This document shows positions 59,019-64,000 of a stretch of 64,000 nt of DNA, piece by piece; position 1 is the stretch's first letter, and each line of letters opens with the position of its first letter. Source of the stretch: Hymenochaete sp. R1 (taxonomy: Eukaryota > Basidiomycota > Agaricomycetes > Hymenochaetales > Hymenochaetaceae). The translations under genes were made by a program, and so were the position numbers. The stretch is from positions 1 through 64,000 of the forward strand of contig JAFREE010000009.1 in the NCBI GenBank assembly GCA_019400425.1. Reading direction: 5' to 3'. Under the pieces are notes generated by a model, which was given only the letters and a program-made list of their open reading frames with translations, was not told where the DNA came from and searched no databases.

Positions 59019-60371
59019 ATGTCGGACGCAGCTGCAGCGGCCATGCTCCCTCCGGAAGGGACCCAGTTTCTCGCGGTTATCGAGCCTGGTATTGCTTTCG
59101 TTTTAATCGCAACGCCGCTGGGGGCCATGCTCGTCCCCGTTATCATCCTTCTCTTTTTCTTCTCGACGGACTCCTCTCGCAAGTCGATTGTGTTCGTGCT
59201 CAACGTCTTCATCTGCTTGCTCGGTATACTCCTCGCAATTCTCAACGATGTACTCGAATGGAAGTCGATGCTGCAACCCACAGTTCCGATCAAGACAAGT
59301 CTTGCGTTGTCGACAATCGTAGTGAGCATCATGACGCCGCTGTTTGTCGACTCGGTGCTTTTGACGCGTCTCCTTGCTTTCTACCCGAGCCATCGGACAA
59401 CGATTCAGAAGAGGCTCATGGTCATCGCGTTACCTGTCTTCTGCAAAATCGTGCGCTTTATCATGTGTTGCGCGTACTTCGAGGATTACAGACAGAAGGG
59501 AAAGGACTTGGGAAGCATCTTGCTAGTCGGGGGCGTTACATGGTTTCGCAACCCGTATATTACAACAGAGTGGACGCTTCAGATTATTGACAATACGTAC
59601 GTACTCTATCGGTTTTTTATGCTTGAAATATACTTATCTCTTATCTAGCTATTCCTCGATTTTCTTCCTCTACAAACTCAAGCTATTCAACGCCCGAGGG
59701 CGCAATAGCTGGATGAAGAAACATAGTACGTTATAACCCATCGTCTTGTGACTCTTCTTGTCTAAACCTCACTCCAAGCTACGACTCTCAAACGCATTCG
59801 TGGCTTCTTCTATATCGCCCTTGGAAATTTTGTCTTTCCCGTCATCTTCAACATCGTCCAAATCATCCTCATCACCTCCGACAGGGATTTCCTCAAAGGC
59901 ACCTACGTCCTCTTCGTCAACAACTACATTGCTATTCTTGGCGTCGTCTTCGCCACCGTCTGGACGTCTTCCGCACATTGGAAGCAAAATCTCGAAGGCT
60001 CGCAAGTATCAGCTTGGAACAACTCCGGAGGACATGGGTTCAACCAAAATGGAGATGGGCACGGCGAGATACAGTATAAGACCTTCGCGTCCGGTGTCGC
60101 CACTGCGGCGGAGTCGACTTTCGAACCGGGTCTATCGACGATTAAGTCTATTGGCGACTCGGATCTGGAGAGGGGCGCGGTGTCGAGTCAAGGGCGGTCG
60201 ATACCGAGTGGTCCCCCATCTACGTTCACTGTGACGACGACAGATGCAAATAGCAAGCAAGCACCTTCGTATGCACTGTATCCACTCAAGGCGGAGTATG
60301 ATTTACCTATCGGATACGGAGATTCGAAGATCGCCCACCCTTACTCATCGCAAGCGAGCTCGAGACGGTGA
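59019..60371 (+). CDS. seven-transmembrane protein of unknown function
   Basis: Exons 59019-59596, 59649-59725 and 59779-60371, giving 415 aa. About seven hydrophobic helices are visible: FLAVIEPGIAFVLIATPLGA, MLVPVIILLFFFS, SIVFVLNVFICLLGILLAIL, LALSTIVVSIMTPLFVDSVLL, LMVIALPVFCKIVRFIMCC, FFYIALGNFVFPVIFNIVQI and YIAILGVVFATVW. The last 150 residues are a hydrophilic tail rich in Ser/Thr/Gly. The layout (short outer N-terminus, helices, long tail) is receptor-like, and comparable hypothetical proteins are common in mushrooms. It lacks clear pheromone-receptor signatures, and I cannot name a ligand. The ATG context (aaaATGtcg) and frame are clear. Confidence 0.8.
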
Positions 60372-60970
60372 ATTTCTTACGATACCTCAACTTTCTAAAT
60401 GGGCTATATTGGGACTGGTTATTCTGCGAAAACTGTGTATGTTGCTTTGATAATCGCCTTTGTCTTTTCGCTCTTCGTACTTTGTCCTTCCTTCTTCGCT
60501 TTCCCATTAACTTTATTTATAGATGCGTTGACGCGTTTACAGTTCTGTTTCGCTGTAGCATAGTAATAGTTGTGTTTTTTGGATCATCTTCGTTCCCACA
60601 AATTCAAAACGGACCGTGCTTTCAATGTTTCTTTTTTGTGCGTCGGAAAACCCTTTTCAGTGTACCAATGTGTCAATTAACAACGAACTCGAGGGGTTTA
60701 AGCCTGTGGTCGACTGAATCGTCCTTCTCGGGCTCTCATCCACATTGTAGACAAGCCTGAGACGAATTACCAAAGCGTCGTCTCTGTAAGAGGAAAGAAG
60801 CACGAAATGATGTGGGAGTTCGTCGAGAGGGGAATAACCCCAGCAACACCATCGCTATCCACTGTCAGGTGCAGTGGGCATCCGCTGTACACCGTTCGTC
60901 ATTGCGGCAGTGTTGACGAAGTTGAAGGGTATAACCTCCCAGATGAATTCTCCTGAAGGCGAGCATGACG
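60372..60970. other. 3' flank of the seven-helix gene
   Basis: AT-rich downstream sequence. A long + frame overlapping the stop codon (60368-60760) has odd composition and no start context, and is not called. Confidence 0.5.
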
Positions 60971-61218
60971 TGTTGAGGACGACGACATGAGTTGGTTTCG
61001 TCCGAGTATACCTGTGTTTCGATTCCGTCCATACCACTTCCTATTTCATAAAGGTGTCAGCCGATCAGTTTCTTATTCTATTTATGACCGCGTTTTCTAT
61101 ATTCGAACCTCAGCTTCTTACCACACACTTCGGAAAAGTAGCTGAGGTGAGAATCATCATATTACACTTGTTTCACACTATCTTTAACTTACATACCTGC
61201 ATATAGGCATTTCTTTCA
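60971..61218 (+). repeat. possible 5' LTR of a copia-type element
   Basis: The sequence before the gag frame ends in ...TTTCA exactly at a tRNA-type primer site, as an LTR would. The left edge is uncertain: TGTTGAG at 60971 or TGTCAG at 61055 are both candidates. No second copy is seen downstream, so LTR identity rests on position and the adjacent primer site only. Confidence 0.4.
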
Positions 61219-61228
61219 GGTTATGAGC
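61219..61228 (+). other. probable primer binding site (initiator tRNA-Met half)
   Basis: GGTTATGAGC is complementary to GCTCATAACC, the anticodon-arm sequence of eukaryotic initiator tRNA-Met. Copia-type elements are known to prime from such internal tRNA fragments. The site lies directly after the presumed LTR and 79 bp before the gag ATG. Confidence 0.55.
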
Positions 61229-61306
61229 CTTGGCTGAGTCTGCCACTCAGTCGTTTATCCTGCAAAGTCACACAAGCCACTTCATAGTCTGGAACCACAG
61301 CCACCC

Positions 61307-62971
61307 ATGGTCGTCACTCGTAGTATGAGCGTTCCACCCGAAAACCAGTCGGTAACTCATCCACCTAACAATGCCACCGAGAGTTCCACCCGGGACATGA
61401 ACAGTCAGCCCCAACCTGAGAATGTTGAGATGGAAAGGGAACTTCGAGCTGCAAATGCCACTCGAGTCGAACACCTACGTTCCCTGGATGAGGCATCTCC
61501 ATCCCAAACGCAATCTAACACCTCCGAGTTGAATGACATAGCTAATGTCGGACAACTCTTGCACCCGGATGCAAGCCGCCGTTCTCGATCTCGATCTAGG
61601 CACTCAGAAAGGTCTCGGTCTCCACGTACCAAGAAACGAGCTCACTCGCACTATACAAGACGCGTAAACTTTCATCAGCCGCAACAGCTTCTATCTCAGA
61701 GCTCTGGTAACTACTTGCCGTGGTCTGCTTATATGAAGCTCGCTCTATCTGACAACGTCCTGTGGCTTGATGTTCTCGAGAACCAGTATTCCAAGGAAGA
61801 TCTTGACAAGGAAGGCCTGATGGAAGCGGATCGAGTTGTAAGGAAACACATCATGATCAGCGTCGAAATGGGGGAAATTTCGGCCATCGCAGGAGCTCAA
61901 ACTGCGTATGAGATGTGGCGCATTCTCCGGGACAAGTACGAAGGGCCCATCGATCCTGTTACGGCAAAGCTCGAATTCTATGGCACGACCATCCAAGATT
62001 CGACTCCTGTTAGGCAGCATATTGATCGAATGATTACCCTTAGATCCAATATTGAACGTGCGGGCACTTTAGTCTCAGACTATGAGTACCTGACTACTCT
62101 CAAGCACTCCCTGCTAAACCCTAACCGGCGACTTTTACGCGGTGATGTGAAAAGGTCAGAACACTCGACGGTCGAGAAATTTGTCACGTACATTCTGTCT
62201 CTTGATGACGAACCCATTCAACCACCAAAACTTACCCAACAAACCACTCCACGAGACACAACCAATGACAAATCCAAATCCGACACAAGCTCTAAATCGA
62301 TGGGAGCAAATTGCAAGAATTGTGGAAAGGGAAACCATCTCACCGAAGTATGCCACCAGCAGGGCGGAGCACAGGAAAGATTGTGTTCAGGTTGTGGTAG
62401 ATATGGGCACGTTGTGGAAAAGTGCTATAGGAAGAATGAAAGCGGGTCGCGATTCGCTGTCCCGAAGTCCTTGACCCAATCGGCCCAAGTAGCAAACGTA
62501 TCGGAACAGGAAAGGACTCTTGATCCGAAGGCCATTATGGAGGAACTGAAGCTGCTTCGTGAGGAAATGAAACGCCAGAACAATCAGTTTGGAAACTCAC
62601 TCTTCGCTGAGACAACCCGCGCGTTGATGTCATCGTCCGCTACTCCAAATCAGATTCACCAGGGCGAACGTGGCATATCGTTTGTCTGCGATTCTGGAGC
62701 GACGTCACACATGGTCAATGACGCTGGCCTGTTTACTTCATTTGTTGGGTGCGACGTGGAAGTTCGTACAGCGAATGAAGGATTCCCGCTTCGTGCTACA
62801 GCCACTGGCACCGTTCATGTTCAGTCGGCGGATGACAAACTATGCAGACCCATAACACTGAAACGCACGCTATATGTTCCGGGCCTCAGTTCCAACCTCT
62901 TATCCGTGCGCAGACTACACGTCGATGACGGAGGCGTTGAAAGCACTTGCAAAGGACCGTGGCATAGATAG
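61307..62971 (+). mobile_element. Ty1/copia-type gag and protease region, truncated
   Basis: One open frame of 554 codons without stops or introns. Order: a polar Arg/Ser-rich N-terminus (RSRSRHSERSRSPR); a copia-type Gag core (SGNYLPWSAYMKLAL; AQTAYEMWRILRDKY); a Lys/Ser linker; two CCHC zinc knuckles (residues 336-349 and 360-373); and an aspartic protease with the DSGATSHM motif (Asp at 462) and YVPGLSSNLLSVRRL. After this the frame runs into unrelated sequence and stops; integrase, reverse transcriptase and RNase H are absent, and no 3' LTR is seen. It is a 5' fragment of a retrotransposon of the fungus. Because the remaining frame is intact, it is either a young truncation or a retained host gene. 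Confidence 0.85.
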
Positions 62972-63595
62972 CGAACTTGCCAATCCGACGGGCACGTTAT
63001 ATTTGAACGCGAACCAGGAGGGGGTGATTGCTGTGTCGCACGACCCGAAATGGTGCATGGAGAAGGACGTTTGAAGGCAAATACTTGCGGTTTGTGTCCT
63101 TCGCAAGAAGAAAACAGAGTTTCTGGAGAAACTGAAGAGTTAGATGGGTCCTACATCACGGAAACGTTTAATCTTACAGTACGACTCACCTGCTGAGTTG
63201 AAATTGATTTTGGAGTAGATTTCCGCGACTCATGCTTCGCATTTCCAATGTCGAATAAGTGCCACTTATTCTATATTTACTACTATAGCTTTACAATGAA
63301 ATAGTACATAATATAAACAAATCGATTGTGTCTAGAAGGTCATAAAGCACGATGTAATTAAGTCTGGGGCCGGAAGCTTGTCATACAGTCACCGTTACAC
63401 TCATAACATGTTCATGATAGGTCGTTGAATAATCCATATTCTCACCGATATTCGTATTGTATGTCCGTATTCGACAGCACGAGAAATGACCAAGCCTCAG
63501 CGAGTATCATGCGGTATTGCGGTGAGCGGAAAAATGCGAGGCGATAGAGCGTCGAATAGCGAGCACAGGGGTATTAAACGCAGGAACTCCCTCCG
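62972..63595. other. sequence 3' of the retroelement fragment
   Basis: A short frame (LANPTGTLYLNANQEGV...) follows the break in another register and is not recognised. The rest is AT-rich. No 3' LTR was found by eye. Confidence 0.4.
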
Positions 63596-63883
63596 TTAGA
63601 CGCGATTCACCGTCAAGATGGCCACTCGTCCATCCTGGTCTATTCCGTGATTGATTCCTGGAAAACGAAAAATTGTTAGCGTGTGTGTGTCGTCAGCTTG
63701 GAGAGCAGCCGGTGATAATCGATCACCTTCATGGCCGGGTTGTAATAGATCACCCTCATTCCACTCGACATCTGCTCGCCACCACATGCTGTTCCAGTGA
63801 GTGCCCGAAGTTGCCTTATCAACGATGTAGTCTCGTCCTAGGTTGTACCCATTGTCGACGATCATGTGGTTCTTACTCGAGTC
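63596..63883 (-). CDS. 3' end of an unidentified gene, continuing past the window edge
   Basis: Two joined exons, 63883-63727 and 63657-63596 (stop TAA), plus a possible small exon near 63942-63964 (YSASKEK) just upstream. The visible C-terminus reads DNGYNLGRDYIVDKATSG, then MWWRADVEWNEGDLLQPG and GINHGIDQDGRVAILTVNRV. The pattern is dense in Gly/Asn/Trp/Asp and looks like the end of a secreted or enzymatic beta-rich domain, but I cannot assign a family from this part. The splice phases agree. The N-terminal portion lies beyond 64000. Confidence 0.6.
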   Translation of the reverse strand, partial: DSSKNHMIVDNGYNLGRDYIVDKATSGTHWNSMWWRADVEWNEGDLLQPGHEGDRLSPAALQADDTHTLTIFRFPGINHGIDQDGRVAILTVNRV

Positions 63884-64000
63884 CTGTCAGGCGTAAGTCG
63901 AATTAGGATTAGTAGAAACGACGCGGATATCAGCTCGAACCTTTTCCTTTGAAGCGCTGTAGACTGATGGTAAGTAAAAAAAGATAAATTGGTACGAGAT

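Noticed and set aside
60368..60760. 130-codon + frame downstream of the seven-helix gene
   Set aside because: Overlaps the stop codon of that gene, is rich in Phe/Cys from AT-rich UTR sequence, and has no family resemblance.
62874..63074. 66-codon frame after the retroelement break (ELANPTGTLYLNANQEG...)
   Set aside because: Not recognisable as integrase or another element domain, too short, and lacks a supported start.

Overview
The window looks like nuclear DNA from a mushroom-forming basidiomycete (Agaricomycetes). Genes are split by many short introns (about 45-90 nt, GT...AG). The products include families common in wood and litter fungi: GMC oxidoreductases, a sedolisin protease, and a GH5 exo-beta-1,3-glucanase with a membrane anchor. 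There are no operons, ribosome binding sites or CRISPR arrays. Gene models were built by hand from reading frames, splice sites and comparison among paralogs; each multi-exon model given with exon coordinates keeps one continuous frame. No database search was possible.

Layout. (1) 0.8-17.2 kb and 32.3-44.8 kb hold a dispersed family cluster: five intact short-chain dehydrogenase/reductase-like (SDR) genes plus one SDR relic, and three intact alpha/beta-hydrolase genes plus one interrupted by a stop codon. Within each family the exon pattern is nearly identical. (2) Among them lie a PY-motif membrane protein (4.0-6.6 kb), an unknown single-exon gene (8.2-9.5 kb), a tyrosine-phosphatase-like protein (18.7-19.4 kb), two large low-complexity proteins (22.4-24.7 and 26.2-28.5 kb), a metallo-beta-lactamase-fold protein (29.4-31.0 kb), a probable POM34-like nucleoporin (31.3-32.2 kb), an unknown helical protein (34.5-35.6 kb) and the GH5 glucanase (36.4-39.3 kb). 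(3) 45-58 kb carries an unknown protein, a 14-exon sedolisin, a DEDDy 3'-5' exonuclease with a C-terminal helix-turn-helix-like region, and two adjacent GMC oxidoreductases. (4) 59-60.4 kb is a seven-transmembrane protein. (5) 61-63 kb is a Ty1/copia-type gag-protease fragment. The window ends in the 3' part of another gene.

The most unusual part is the SDR/hydrolase cluster. All SDR copies keep a glycine-rich nucleotide-binding loop but lack the classical Tyr-x-x-x-Lys catalytic pair. All hydrolase copies place the nucleophile serine on an 11-nt exon. Most copies have a TATA-like element 40-80 bp before the ATG, as expected of inducible genes. Two SDR genes sit in a tandem duplication that includes about 1 kb of promoter DNA rich in CAGCC words. 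The pattern suggests repeated recent duplication and decay of a lineage-specific oxidoreductase/hydrolase set. Its substrate cannot be read from the sequence.
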